Part shown: one piece after another, positions 54,112-64,000 of the stretch | How positions within the stretch are numbered: the stretch's first letter is position 1 | How the letters are laid out: the number at the start of each line of letters is the position of its first letter | DNA from: Podospora bellae-mahoneyi | Taxonomy: Eukaryota; Ascomycota; Sordariomycetes; Sordariales; Podosporaceae | Assembly: GCF_035222275.1 (NCBI RefSeq) | Contig: NC_085884.1 | Location: forward strand, 62,001-126,000 | Length of the DNA stretch: 64,000 nt | Reading direction: 5' to 3' | Made by a program: the position numbers and the translations under genes | The notes under the pieces: generated by a model | The model's input: only the letters and a program-made list of their open reading frames with translations | What the model was told of the DNA's origin: nothing | The model's database searches: none

Positions 54112-55524
54112 GAGAGCAATGTTGCGCAGCTGACCCAGAAAGCTGCCGCTGAAGAGAGAGCTGTCGGAGGAGCAACGGGGTAGCGCGTGTCAGTAGGGAG
54201 TGCCTATGGCGCTATGTCGGGAGGCGCTGCTGATATGGAATTTCGACTTACTCAATTGCGAGCATGGAGCGGATCAGTGTTTGTGGTCGCCTTGAGGCTT
54301 ACCAGGGGTGGCGGTGGGTGGATTCTCTGGCAGCCCTGTTGACGCGATTTTCGTAACGGGGCCCCACAGGAAGACACACCTACACCCACAAAATGTACCG
54401 AATCCAAGGAAAGCGATCAGGCGATGAGGTGGCAGAAAATGGCAAACTGTCGTGTGTTGTTGTTGTTATCGTGATGCGACAGCAGCAGTGTGTCTTCTTT
54501 GTCCACCAAGAGCTGGGCAGGACGGGAAAGGGCTGGGTTTAAGAAACGCGGCCGGGTAGGGCACGGGGGGTGGGAGAAAACCCCCTCTTCATGATGAGAG
54601 CCCGCCCTGCCTGCTGCGGGCGTGGCGACCGCCCACACAATTTGCACTTCTGCAGCCAACAGGCTTGCATTGTGCACCGATTGTGCCGGTTGCAGCGACA
54701 CGCTAGTACACGGAATCCCGTGACATGGTGGCCCAATGCGGCTTAGCCCGGCAGCCAGGCATCGACGTGTTCGATCGCAGCCCAGCCACGAGCCCGAAAT
54801 CCTCAACGTTTTCGTCACCGTCGGGCCTTTGGGCTCTTGGTGTCTCAAGATTTGAGATCTCTTTCTCTTGTGTTCACCGCCAAGATGTGCAGAACACCCA
54901 GAACACCCAGAACACCCGCAAAAAGAAAAGCAATCTCGGAGCACTCTATCTCGCTGAGTGTCATTTTCATCATGCGTGACCAAGGATGACCAAGGCCCGA
55001 CAGGAAGGAGGGCACACAAAACCGCAAATGTTTGGCGTCATCAGATGAATTGCCAAGAAAGGCTCACCTTTCGTTTAACCGGGGTGAGCCGACCAATTAA
55101 GCCGGGCTTATCCACACTCGCCGCCCCATTGCTCGCACAGCCGCTCGCAAGAAGTGGTGTGGCTGCCTGCGATGAGTCTTGCTGTGTCACGTGTGTAAGG
55201 TAACCAAAGAAGTCTTGATGCCTGTAGCACAATCTGGTAAACTCACGAGCCACCTAGCCCGGGAGATGGTGAGCCACAGCGCCACATTTCGGACAGTCTC
55301 CACTTTCGACGTCAGGGGTTCCAGGTTGGCCATGTGCCAGATCTCCCAGCAACAGCCTGGCGAAGCACCAAAGTCAACCCCGCAAGGCTGCGACCGTGGA
55401 TTGATTGACCTAAGCTGCGTAAGCCGAGTTGGCACTGAAGCTCCAAGCTCCCTGACGAGAACCGCATTCGCATTCCATCACACATCAAAACAAGCTGCTC
55501 TGTTGAGAGCGCAAGGCCGTCAAG
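54112..55524. other. divergent intergenic region with 9-bp tandem repeat
   Basis: This is the shared upstream region of the unknown gene (-) and ARC18 (+). The 9-bp unit agaacaccc is repeated three times at about 54891-54917. The overlapping frames lack domains. Confidence 0.5.
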
Positions 55525-56314
55525 ATGCCAGTACGCAAACTGCCATTCCCAAATCCAATTCACTTCGAGCCCCTATCTCCGAGCTGGCTTCGTCCCACCG
55601 CCTTCACCCCCTATTTCCCAAGCTCTACCTTTGCCAGCCAGCTCGCTAACATGTCTCCCACCGCCACCACCAGGCCTATAACTCCATGTTCAACACCGAC
55701 CCCAACCCGCCCCGTTTAATAGGCAACTTCCCCCTCCTCCCCCTCCGAACCAAGATCCGCGGCCCTGTCTACCCGCTCCCTTTCCCCGAGCCGGCCCTCC
55801 CCGAGAATGAGTCCCCCGACCAGGACTCAGAGTCCTACGACATCCTCGACGAGGTCCTCGCTCTCTTCCGCGCCAACACCTTCTTCCGCAACTTTGAGAT
55901 CCAGGGCCATGCCGACCGGCTGCTAATCTATGGCATTTGGTTCGTCTCGGACTGCCTGGGCAAGATCAAGCCGACGGCGTCGAGAAGGGAGGCGACCAAG
56001 GAGGTGAACAACTTGGCGTTGGATACCAACTTTGCCATTCCGGGCGACCCGAGCTGGCCGTTGAGACAGGTATACTCCATTCCCTCAATGTTGCTGTGTT
56101 GAGTTGAAGGATAAGCTGACTGGATGTTGGAAACCAGATGTACGAGCCTCCCCGCGACAGACAAGACGCCGAGGTCCTTAGACAGTACATGATGCAGGTC
56201 CGACAAGAGCTGGCGGAGCGGTTGTTGGCGAGGGTTTATGCCGATGATGAGACACGGCCGAGCAAGTGGTGGTTGAGCTTCACCAAGAGGAAGTTCATGG
56301 GCAAGGGTCTTTAA
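55525..56314 (+). CDS. ARC18: Arp2/3 complex subunit 3 (p21-Arc)
   Basis: Three exons: join(55525..55530, 55674..56069, 56138..56314), 192 aa. The first coding exon is only ATGCCA. The 143-nt intron runs from GTACGC to a CAG preceded by GCTAAC. Joining gives M-P-A-Y-N-S, the conserved N terminus of the family. The second intron is GTATAC to CAG. Family landmarks: L-I-G-N-F-P-L-L-P-L-R-T-K, Y-D-I-L-D-E-V-L-A-L-F-R-A-N, F-F-R-N-F-E-I-Q-G-H-A-D-R-L-L-I-Y, and P-S-K-W-W-L-S-F-T-K-R-K-F at the end. ARPC3 bridges Arp3 to the rest of the complex, which nucleates branched actin for endocytic patches and hyphal tip growth. Length is close to the usual ~180 aa, with a short acidic insert (about residues 45-55). 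Confidence 0.96.
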
Positions 56315-56524
56315 GCGTGTTTGTTTCTTTGACAAGACATATAACAATGTACTACAGTGATTCAAGGTGGTGACCGGGCGCAGCATAAAATTACTTTTTA
56401 ATTCTGCAAATGGTATCTATCCGACGCCAGGATGCAACTCATCCAATTTTTGCTGTGTCGAGGGCCTGGGTATCTGAGATTATAAACCCCCTCTTGAGTG
56501 ATTTTCCGCGTTGCTTGAGCGCGA

Positions 56525-58664
56525 TTATACCTCCTCCACCTTCGCCTCACCGTCAACCTTCCGTTTCTTGGTCGGTGACGCGACATCACCTGTCGCAGCA
56601 TTCTCGGGAGCCGGAGTCCCCTCCGTATCCAGAGGCGGTAAGGTGTCGGCTCTCTTCCGCTTCCCAACCGTAGCACTATCCTCCTCCTCGCCCGTCGCTG
56701 GTGTTTCAGCTGGCGTGCCCTCCCCGTCTATCTTGGCAGCCTTTTTGCTACTGCTGGGTTGAATCTTCTTGAACTTTCCTCTGGCCTCCACTCTGCCCTC
56801 GGCTGGCTTTGCCCTCCACGCAGTAAAGATATACCCGTCAGCTCCTCCACGCTCTGTCATAAGAGGATGTGTTCTCATGGGCAACACCTGCCATCTTCTG
56901 GCGCGGCTGGTCTGTATGCTCACGCCCTGAAGTAAGGTAGGATTCAACGGGAACTGCTCGTTCCCTTCCCAGTGCTCCAGTTCCTCCAGGCTCTTCCCTA
57001 CCGTCTCGGGCACGTTCCCGCTTGTCCAGGCGGTGCGCCGGGGGACGCTGAAGCAGTCAGCCAACGCAGCCAATGGCTCAATGGAGGGCGAGTATATGGC
57101 AACAGGGGCTCCGCCTGCCAACAGTGGAAGGGTGTGCTTGAGAATGGAGATGGGGTCCATGGACGAGGCGCAAACTAGACCTGAGAAGTTACCGGCACGC
57201 GTTGAGTCGACAATGTACCGAGTGCGCGCAAACCGACGGCGCTTCCGGTGAAAGTTACCCCGACGGCTAGGCTTCCATGAAGCCAGCTCCTCTGCTGACG
57301 CTGTCGGTGGTTCGGTAGAATATGAGGTGTCAAGCTCAGGCTTGAGGAGTTGTAACCAGGTGAGGTTGAGGAGGTGGTTGAGAAGAGGGTGGGGTGGGTG
57401 ATTTGGTGCTGTGATGTCAAAGTTCCAGTAATTGAGGAGCGAGAGGTTTGGCTGGCTGGTGCTGTGAATGACCGTGAGGGTATTGGTTTGGGAGAACGGA
57501 ATGGCAAAGTCGGACCCCCTGGGCCTAACCTTTTGCTTCTTGTTGGTTGTTGTCATCTTGGGCCTTTCAGGTACTGTCGTTTCCGGCACCACATCTACCA
57601 TATCAACATCCCCATTTTCCTGCGCGGTTCCATTCTGAGTCTGGGCGTCCGTCTTGACCTCCCGCTTGGCCTCTCTTGCCGGTGCCTGTTCAGCCACAGT
57701 CGCGTCTTCGCCCTCCTCCTCCTTTGGGTATAGCACCCCCATTCTCTCAGCCATGGCTGCCACCAACATGCCGCAGGTATCGTCAACCACCAGCCACCTG
57801 CCCTTGAGCTCATCTGGTTGAATTGGAACGCACGTCTCCTCGCCCTGGTCGGTCCGAGAGTGGGGGTCGTCAATCATGCTGTCCTCGCCGCCGTAGTGCA
57901 CATTTCCCCAGCATCCGACAAGCCCAAACATTTCGGCGCGCATGTCCATGATCTTGCTAGCATCCTTCTCCTCCAACTGCCATTGCGCAAAAGTAGCGAC
58001 GTCAATGGGGACGACCTGAAAGCGGCGGATGTACTTCTTCGTCTTGAGTAGCTTGTACTTGGCCAAACTGAACGTCGTCTTCTGGTCGAGGGCTGTATGA
58101 GATAACATCAGCTTGGCGATTACATCCTTGCCGGCATTGTTTCCCTCCCGCTTGAGCTCCTCGATCTCGTCGTGTGTCAACTTTTGGATGGCGCTGTCGT
58201 CGATAACTTCACGGCCGGATCGAGCAACGATATTACCCTGCTCGTCCACCAAACTGAACTCTTCGCCCTCGGTCGCGGTCAGCACGGCATTGGCATCTCG
58301 GTCTGCCGCAGTGGTTTTTCCTTCGGCCTCATCCTCTTCGGCGATGACCTCGGCGTGGAGCTCGCTGGCGGGAACGATTCGAAGACGGGAAAAAGCCTCT
58401 TCGGGAGTCTTGTCTAATACTTCGAAGGTGAGATGATACGGGCGACCGAGAACAAGGTTTGCGGGAAATGCGCCATATTTTCCTAGGGAGATCGTCCTGT
58501 TGATTCAATGTCAACAATGGCCCATGGCTTGGTCTACCAGCCGTCGCAAAGGGATGGGAAAGCGAGGGAAGAACCTACGTATCTGGAACGATTTGGATGA
58601 TCTTTGTTGACCCTGAGGGCAGCTTGAGGCCAACCCAGGCATTGGGGCGGATGAGGGAATGCAT
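56525..58664 (-). CDS. TRM6: tRNA (adenine-58-N1) methyltransferase non-catalytic subunit
   Basis: Two exons: complement(join(56525..58496, 58579..58664)), 685 aa. The 82-nt intron is GTAGGT to CAG, phase 2. The N terminus M-H-S-L-I-R-P-N-A-W-V and V-G-L-K-L-P-S-G is the Gcd10/Trm6 opening. The family hallmark L-T-H-D-E-I-E-E-L-K-R-E-G follows near residue 145, then F-S-L-A-K-Y-K-L-L-K-T-K-K-Y. Acidic and basic low-complexity insertions in the middle and at the C terminus (K-K-R-K) make it longer than the yeast protein. With Trm61 it forms the nuclear enzyme that makes m1A58, needed for initiator tRNA-Met stability; Trm6 binds tRNA but lacks the SAM site. It converges with ARC18, with 210 bases between the stops. 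Confidence 0.93.
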
Positions 58665-59105
58665 GCTGTACACAGTCTCAACACGGTGAAGCTGTATTGA
58701 CAAAGGTCAGATGCAACGGCATGGATGCATCAATTGCGACTCCCGTCGAGAAGCCCAGAAAAAATTTCCACCAGGGGCTGCAACCTCAGCACAATGCGGG
58801 GCGCTTTTGGCGGGGTTGGGGGACCTGGGGAGCAGGTACCTTGACGGCCACTGATAAGAAACCTGGAAGCTTATCGCTTTCACTGAACAACTGCCCGGAA
58901 TAGCACGTATACTGAGAGTTAAAGGCCATGACAATCTATGCATTAGTTTAATAACCAAACCCACCAGTCTACTCCAACTACTGTTTCTTGTTTCATCCAC
59001 AGTCCTGTCCTTCCCGCATCTCCCGTCACCGGGCAGCCCACGTACAACATCACATCGTCCTGTCCTGAACCATTCAACTTCGGCCCTGTGTCTCGATTGA
59101 CAAGC
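58665..59105. other. upstream region of TRM6, no gene recognised
   Basis: Promoter of TRM6 and 3' side of the next minus-strand gene. Nothing else is visible. Confidence 0.5.
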
Positions 59106-60159
59106 TCAACCAACAACAAAAACCCCAACAACACCCAGGCCCATGGCCAACACCAACTTCGACGTCTTTCTTTGCCAGGCCTCTGAGCTAGCCTCTTCAT
59201 TGACTGTCTGCTTGGCCTGGACACAGCTCAACGATCCCGAGCTGTCATGAACCTCGCCGCTCTCCGCAAAGTGCGTCCAAGTCATCAGCACCGGCCAGAT
59301 CATGTGCTCAGCCTCCCGAATCGACGAGCTATTCCCCTTCTCTGTTGGGCTCGAGCCAGCCGCGAAAAACAATGAGCTCCTATCCGCAGCCAGCGGGTTC
59401 ACGCTGTTCTCATTCTTGCTAATCGGCGTAATCTCTACCATCCGTTGTCAGCTCAGCCTCTCGCAATAGAAGAACAAAATACTAACCATAACCCGTCCCA
59501 ACAGGACTATCGCCCTCCACCCCCACCAACCTGAAATACTCCTGACAAACCGCGGGCACACTCACATCACTACAACCTCCTTCCTTCCCCCCGTTCCCCG
59601 CCAACCCATTCACCTGTAACTGATTGATGCAATCACTCGGCAGCATCTGCTCACACCCCCCATCACCACCATCTTTCAGAATCTGACTCGTATTCCCCGT
59701 CCCCTGAACCAACCCGCCCGTGAACACCATGGCGCAAACCCTCCAGGTGCTGGCATTAAATCCCGGAACTAGCCCCTCGTCAGGGGGGATGATTTTGAGC
59801 GTCGTGGTCGTCATGAACTGCTTCTTTTTGTCGGATAGGGTAGACGCCACACCGGAAAGGGAGACATCAGGGATGATTCCTATCTCCAACGCCCAGCCTT
59901 GCACCCGGGAGGCGGTGCCATCTGCTGCCCCGGCGGGGATGGAGAGGTTGTACCCCGTGATGGGAAATGAGGCGTTGGAGATGGAGTTGAATCCCCTGAT
60001 GGTCTCGAGAAAGGGAGCAGCCGGGAGACCATAGGGGGCAGAAGACAAGGGAGAGGTGCCGCCGACAAAAGATTGGGCAAAGGAGGAGCGGGGCAGGAGC
60101 AGCATGAGGAGGGAGAGCGGGATCGAGTAAGAGGACATGGCGATGATGTGCGGTTCCAA
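59106..60159 (-). CDS. probable GPI-anchored secreted protein, function unknown
   Basis: Two exons: complement(join(59106..59434, 59487..60159)), 333 aa. The 52-nt intron is GTTAGT to TAG, phase 1. The start may be 60159 or the in-frame ATG at 60138, which lies directly before the signal peptide (SIPLSLLMLLLPRSSFAQS). The mature part has N-glycosylation sites (N-A-S, N-L-S, N-T-S) and several cysteines (C-A-M-V-F, C-E-Q-M-L-P-S-D-C, G-C-S-D-V-S-V-P-A-V-C). The C terminus ends in a polar linker and a hydrophobic tail (L-V-L-A-M-G-L-G-V-V-G-V-F-V-V-G), as needed for a GPI signal. The cysteine pattern resembles secreted fungal surface proteins, but I do not recognise the family. Confidence 0.8.
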
Positions 60160-61339
60160 GATGGCTGTGATCTAAAGGAACAAGAAGAGAAGCTTGAAAA
60201 TCAGGTCGTCGGTCGAGTCCATTTTATGTCTCTCCTCCACAAACAAGGAGGGGCGAGATACACGCGCAATGTACCCAAAGCAGAGGCCTAAGAATAGAAG
60301 ACTGTATTGGGCTGGTGGAGTCTTGGCTGGATGGGTTGGAGGCTCTGGCGCAACAACATCGGGGATCGAAAGAGAGAGAAAAGGCCGAGAGATATAGCCA
60401 GTGACAAGACCACCGGCGGGATGTCTTGCAGCTTCTCGGACAATCACCTGCAAGGAGAGAGTCAGAGCACTACATACTCGGGAGCCGTGAGACGGACTAA
60501 CTATGCAGGCAGAACTGTTGGCAGGTCTATGGTGAACATTGAAGAAGAAAGTAGAACCTGTTCTTCCTTCGGGCGGGTATCCCTCCATTGGGCCTTCACT
60601 TCTCCTGGACCAAATGACAAACGTCCCAGGCCTCTGACGAAATGGCCGATCAACTGAAACACAACGGTTCCTCTAGCTATCTCGGTACCTTACCACGCTA
60701 ACAAAACACAGTTCAACGGCGGAGTTGCAGCAAGGGGGGCGGAAAGCTTAGTCCCACCTCGACCCAGCCGCTGGGTTGTTAGCTCGCCGTCTTGGTGCTC
60801 GAAACCCTTGACAGATCAACCTGTGACCCCGATGCCCGGATTCTGCAGAACTCCAAAGTTGGATTCTTTTGCTTGTGATCGTCCCCAACCAGCCCCTTGC
60901 CAACCGCCCCAAGATGAATGGCACGACAAGGTAGGACAATTTCTTGATTTTTCTTCTATCCACTCCCTCTTCTTCCAAACCACTCTAGACTCGCTAGCTA
61001 GCAGACAAGATCGAAAACCAATTACCACCCATCGACGCCGACCAGTGCTCAAAACTGTGTCATACGACCCAGAAACAACAGACTGGCTGGTTGGCTGACT
61101 GACAAAAAGTATACAGACAAACAATGTGAGGAAAAACGACACTGACCAAACAAGTGAGAGGACGAAAGGGATATCATAGGTGTTAATATATGACACAGCC
61201 ACAGCAGTAAAATGTTGTTGTATATACGAACACATGTCGGTCAACATCAGACCCATACCCAAGCCAAGAAAACACAGAGGAAAAAAGAACCCAAAAGGAA
61301 AAAAAAGCCAGGTATACCAAAAGTGACAAAAGGAGATGT
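60160..61339. other. intergenic, no gene recognised
   Basis: About 1.2 kb between two minus-strand genes. Frames at 60172-60588 and 60816-61262 show no domain. The right part should hold the 3' untranslated region of the GH76 gene. Confidence 0.5.
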
Positions 61340-62824
61340 TTAATCCCCAAAGCTCATCCAGGCCCAGGAACCAATGGCACTTCCGAGAATGAGGATGGTC
61401 AAGATGGCCGCGCCCGCCCTGTCGCCGTTGGTGATGGGGGCGAGCGGCTCACTCAGACCTCTGGACCTGGAACCAGCGTTGTAGTTGGGCTTGCTCAGAC
61501 CTGTGATGTTGTTGGCCGGAGGAGGTGCGTCATCGATCAGCAAGCTGGACACGGCAGCCAACACATTCATCTGCTCGCCAGCGCCGCTCGTCTTGTCGAC
61601 GGCAGGATCAACATAGACACCCTCCCTCCAGTAGAAGCCACACCTCCGACCTGTGTCACCTCCTGTGCACTGCTTGACAGCAGCTTCGGTAGACGTCCTC
61701 AAGACCGGGAGGATCTTGTCCCGGGTATGCGGGGCGACCTTGGTGACCACGGACAGCCAGCGGTGGACGTAGCCCTTAAACGACAACATGTCTGCCGTGC
61801 AGGCGCCCTTGCGGCCCTCGCAGGGAATTTCGTAGGCGATGTCGTCCTCGAAGAAATCGCGATGCATGCCCTCCCACAGCTTGTCGACTCTCGTCTTCCA
61901 AATCTCACTGCCGTTGGTGTAGTTATACATGAAGGCGCTCCCGTGCAGCAAGAGGGCAGCGTTGTAGCTGAACTGGGCTTTGTTGATGTCGGTGCAGTTG
62001 TGCTCGACGTGGCCACCGTCATACACACGCCAGTCCTTGTGGTCAATATACCCTACATCCCACAGCCACTGGAACGTCTTGTCGGCCCAGTCGGCATATG
62101 ACTGGTTGAAGGTGTAGGCTGCCAGGCGGGCGCCCAAGTCAAAGAAGCAGCCGTTGGCAATGGTGTTCTTGTAGTTGTAACCTGCGTTCGTGGGCGGAAC
62201 CTGCCATCTCAGACCTCCGTTGCAGGTGTTGTCGTGTCTTTCGGGGGCGGCTTGGGTGTGGAAAACAGCCTGGGCCAGGGCGAGCCACTGGGGCTGGTCC
62301 TCTGGCGGGTTGGGGAATTTATTCTCGGCCGCCAACATAGCACTCATGCCCCAGAAACCCTGGTCGTCGTTGCCCAGCGAGGCCGTGTGGTTGGGCGGCA
62401 TGTAATCCTCGTCGGGACCGACCTGGTGAATCATGCCTTCGGTGACTACCTTGTTGTAGGACTCATCGCCTGTCAGAAACCAATAATCGACGTAAGTGCC
62501 CATCATAGCTCCTCCTTCCCACCAGTAGTAGTCGCCCTTGTGTTCTGTGGGGGGGCCGGGGAGAATGCCGGGAATTTCACCTGACTGGTTGCCCTTGTAA
62601 TAGAGCATGAGGTCGTAGGCGAGCGTGGCGGCGGACTCCTTGATTTCGGCTGCAAACAACAAAACAGTCAACATCAATTCATAGGATTCTCTCGACATGT
62701 GCTGGGTCGGGTCGGTACCTTTTGTGCCCAGTTTATAGACGGTAGCTCGTGCGCCGGGAAGCAAGCAGCTTGTGGTGGCCAGCAGCGCCGTCAACCATCG
62801 CGACGGGCATTTTAGCGCTGGCAT
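61340..62824 (-). CDS. GH76 mannan endo-1,6-alpha-mannosidase, DFG5/DCW1 type, GPI-anchored
   Basis: Two exons: complement(join(61340..62649, 62719..62824)), 471 aa. The start at 62824 gives a clean signal peptide (about residues 1-27); ATGs at 62833 and 62890 are also in frame. The 69-nt intron (GTACCG to CAG) is in frame without a stop, but splicing restores A-E-I-K-E-S-A-A-T-L-A-Y-D-L-M, the family's usual start. The catalytic Asp pair is G-N-D-D-Q-G-F-W (D130, D131). W-W-E-G-G-A-M-M, T-C-N-G-G-L-R-W and Y-K-N-T-I-A-N-G are GH76 landmarks. The hydrophobic C terminus (A-G-A-A-I-L-T-I-L-I-L-G-S-A-I-G) is a GPI signal. In yeast, Dfg5/Dcw1 act at the plasma membrane to link GPI mannoproteins into the wall, which suggests the same role here. 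Confidence 0.93.
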   Translation of the reverse strand: MPALKCPSRWLTALLATTSCLLPGARATVYKLGTKGTDPTQHMSRESYELMLTVLLFAAEIKESAATLAYDLMLYYKGNQSGEIPGILPGPPTEHKGDYYWWEGGAMMGTYVDYWFLTGDESYNKVVTEGMIHQVGPDEDYMPPNHTASLGNDDQGFWGMSAMLAAENKFPNPPEDQPQWLALAQAVFHTQAAPERHDNTCNGGLRWQVPPTNAGYNYKNTIANGCFFDLGARLAAYTFNQSYADWADKTFQWLWDVGYIDHKDWRVYDGGHVEHNCTDINKAQFSYNAALLLHGSAFMYNYTNGSEIWKTRVDKLWEGMHRDFFEDDIAYEIPCEGRKGACTADMLSFKGYVHRWLSVVTKVAPHTRDKILPVLRTSTEAAVKQCTGGDTGRRCGFYWREGVYVDPAVDKTSGAGEQMNVLAAVSSLLIDDAPPPANNITGLSKPNYNAGSRSRGLSEPLAPITNGDRAGAAILTILILGSAIGSWAWMSFGD

Positions 62825-64000
62825 TGTCGCCATTTTCGCGGCTGTGGTTGTTGCAATTGCCCAATCTTCTGTATCTTCTGCGATATCCAACTCGAAAGTC
62901 TGGGTGACCTGGGGGTATATGTCGTTGTCGTTGGGGGTGGTCGAATCCGGAATAAGCTCGCGCTCAGGCCGAAAGCTGGAATAGGCAAACGAGCGTGGGT
63001 TTGGTGGGAGTAACGAGTGTGGGTGGCGGTGGTGGTGATGACCAGCACCTGGTGTTTACCTAGTTCATCAACATATACCTTACAGGTGATGATGACGGAG
63101 GGGTGGTGGTGACGGTGATAACGGCGATGGAGGCGGTGGTAGATGGAAAAGAGCGAGGCCAGGTGGAAAAGGCATGGTTCCAGGAGGTGGGAGGGCCAAG
63201 ATGACGCGACGAGACACCTCACCTTGTCGCTGCTTGGTATTCTCGTTTGGCGCTTGGCTTCTTGGCTTTTCTGCTGCAATGGCTGGGCATCGGCGAGGCG
63301 GTGCACGCTCGTCTCCACTGTTGACGGTGCCATTGGCTGTTGCATTTGCTCTCCCAGCCTTGGCGGCCGTCAGGAGCACTGCGATGCAGGTGGGCCTCTC
63401 TCTTTTTGTCTCTGTAATATCCCTCGAGTTTCAATACAATTCATTCCCGGCACCACTCAGAATCCCAACCTGGAGCCCCCACCACAGGCCCCACATGCAA
63501 CTGATCAACCCTAGAAGCTGTGAAAATCCACCCCACATACTCTCGATGTTCCAGACCCTCCAAAACCTGTTTTAATTCAGATCCAAGCGCCCCAAACGAC
63601 TTCAACAAGAACGGACTTGTCCCTGTCGTTCTCTGGCTACCTACCTGAGTCTCGGTGGTACACCGGCTGTCAACGCCGCCCACCTCATACTCTGGCCAAT
63701 TCCTTGTCTGAAATCTCGACTAACGCCTTGGAGACTTGGAAAACACATGGAAGCCGTTGGCATACGTCAACCAGTACGCTCAACAGCGATCACCTCTTGT
63801 TCGGAATTGTTGGCACGCGCGTCCCCGACAGCTAGCAATCTCACAATTTGCGTATCCGTATCTGATGTGGCTGGTCACATCTCGTATTCAGTCATGGCTT
63901 AGACCGACAATGCATACCTTTTTCTATTTACATTTCCTGTCCATTTGCATACATCAAAAAGTGACTGGCGCACACACTAGTGCTCCCTATCTACCTAGTT
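62825..64000. other. upstream region of GH76 gene, no gene recognised
   Basis: The stretch at 63020-63150 is rich in gtggtgatg-like and cggtgg-like short repeats, probably the leader and promoter of the GH76 gene. Overlapping frames at 63080-63683 have no domain. The last 150 bases show nothing definable before the window ends. Confidence 0.5.

Overview
The window looks like nuclear DNA of a filamentous ascomycete, most likely a Sordariomycete (a Sordariales-like fungus). This is inferred from the gene set and from the introns: they are short (about 45-145 nt, mostly 50-80), begin GTRNGT, carry CTAAC/CTGAC-like branch sites and end CAG/TAG. Two tRNA genes carry the short introns typical of eukaryotic nuclear tRNAs. 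There are no operons and no bacterial, organellar or CRISPR features. Exons were joined by eye from splice signals, reading frame and family knowledge; no alignment was run.

Layout. 0-9 kb: an Ig-like single-span membrane protein (-), an intron-bearing tRNA-Val(UAC) (-), a four-span membrane protein (+) and a GT31-type glycosyltransferase (+). 9-18 kb: a secreted GH5 endoglucanase (-, five exons), a mitochondrial D-lactate dehydrogenase (+), a doubtful small membrane ORF, a sugar-porter MFS protein (-) and a DHA1-type MFS transporter (-). 18-29 kb: a decayed F-box/ankyrin gene (+), an Osh4/Kes1-type oxysterol-binding protein (+), a 3.4-kb gene-free AT- and pyrimidine-rich stretch with a 162-bp tandem repeat, and an SRA-YDG domain gene interrupted by an in-frame TAG (+).

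29-46 kb: an F-box protein (+), a KstD-like flavin dehydrogenase (-), a DUF3176 membrane protein (+), a secreted DUF1996 protein (-), a Crz1-like C2H2 zinc-finger protein (-), an intron-bearing tRNA-Glu(CUC) (+) and an eight-exon sedolisin tripeptidyl-peptidase (-). 46-64 kb: a secreted carboxylesterase (-), about 4.2 kb without a supported gene, a conserved unknown protein (-), the Arp2/3 subunit gene ARC18 with a 6-nt first coding exon (+), TRM6/GCD10 (-), a probable GPI-anchored protein (-) and a GH76 DFG5/DCW1-type cell-wall enzyme (-).

How the genes fit together. This is a mixed chromosomal region, not an obvious biosynthetic cluster. One theme is secretion and the cell surface: GH5, DUF1996, sedolisin, carboxylesterase, the GPI protein, GH76 and the Golgi GT31. 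Another is carbon uptake and use: the GH5 glucanase, D-lactate dehydrogenase and sugar porter are neighbours. Housekeeping genes are ARC18, TRM6 and the oxysterol-binding protein. The least ordinary part is 18-29 kb, where a broken F-box/ankyrin gene, a repeat-bearing pyrimidine tract and an interrupted SRA-domain gene lie close together. I found no convincing wholly new multi-gene system. No virus-like or LTR element was recognised.
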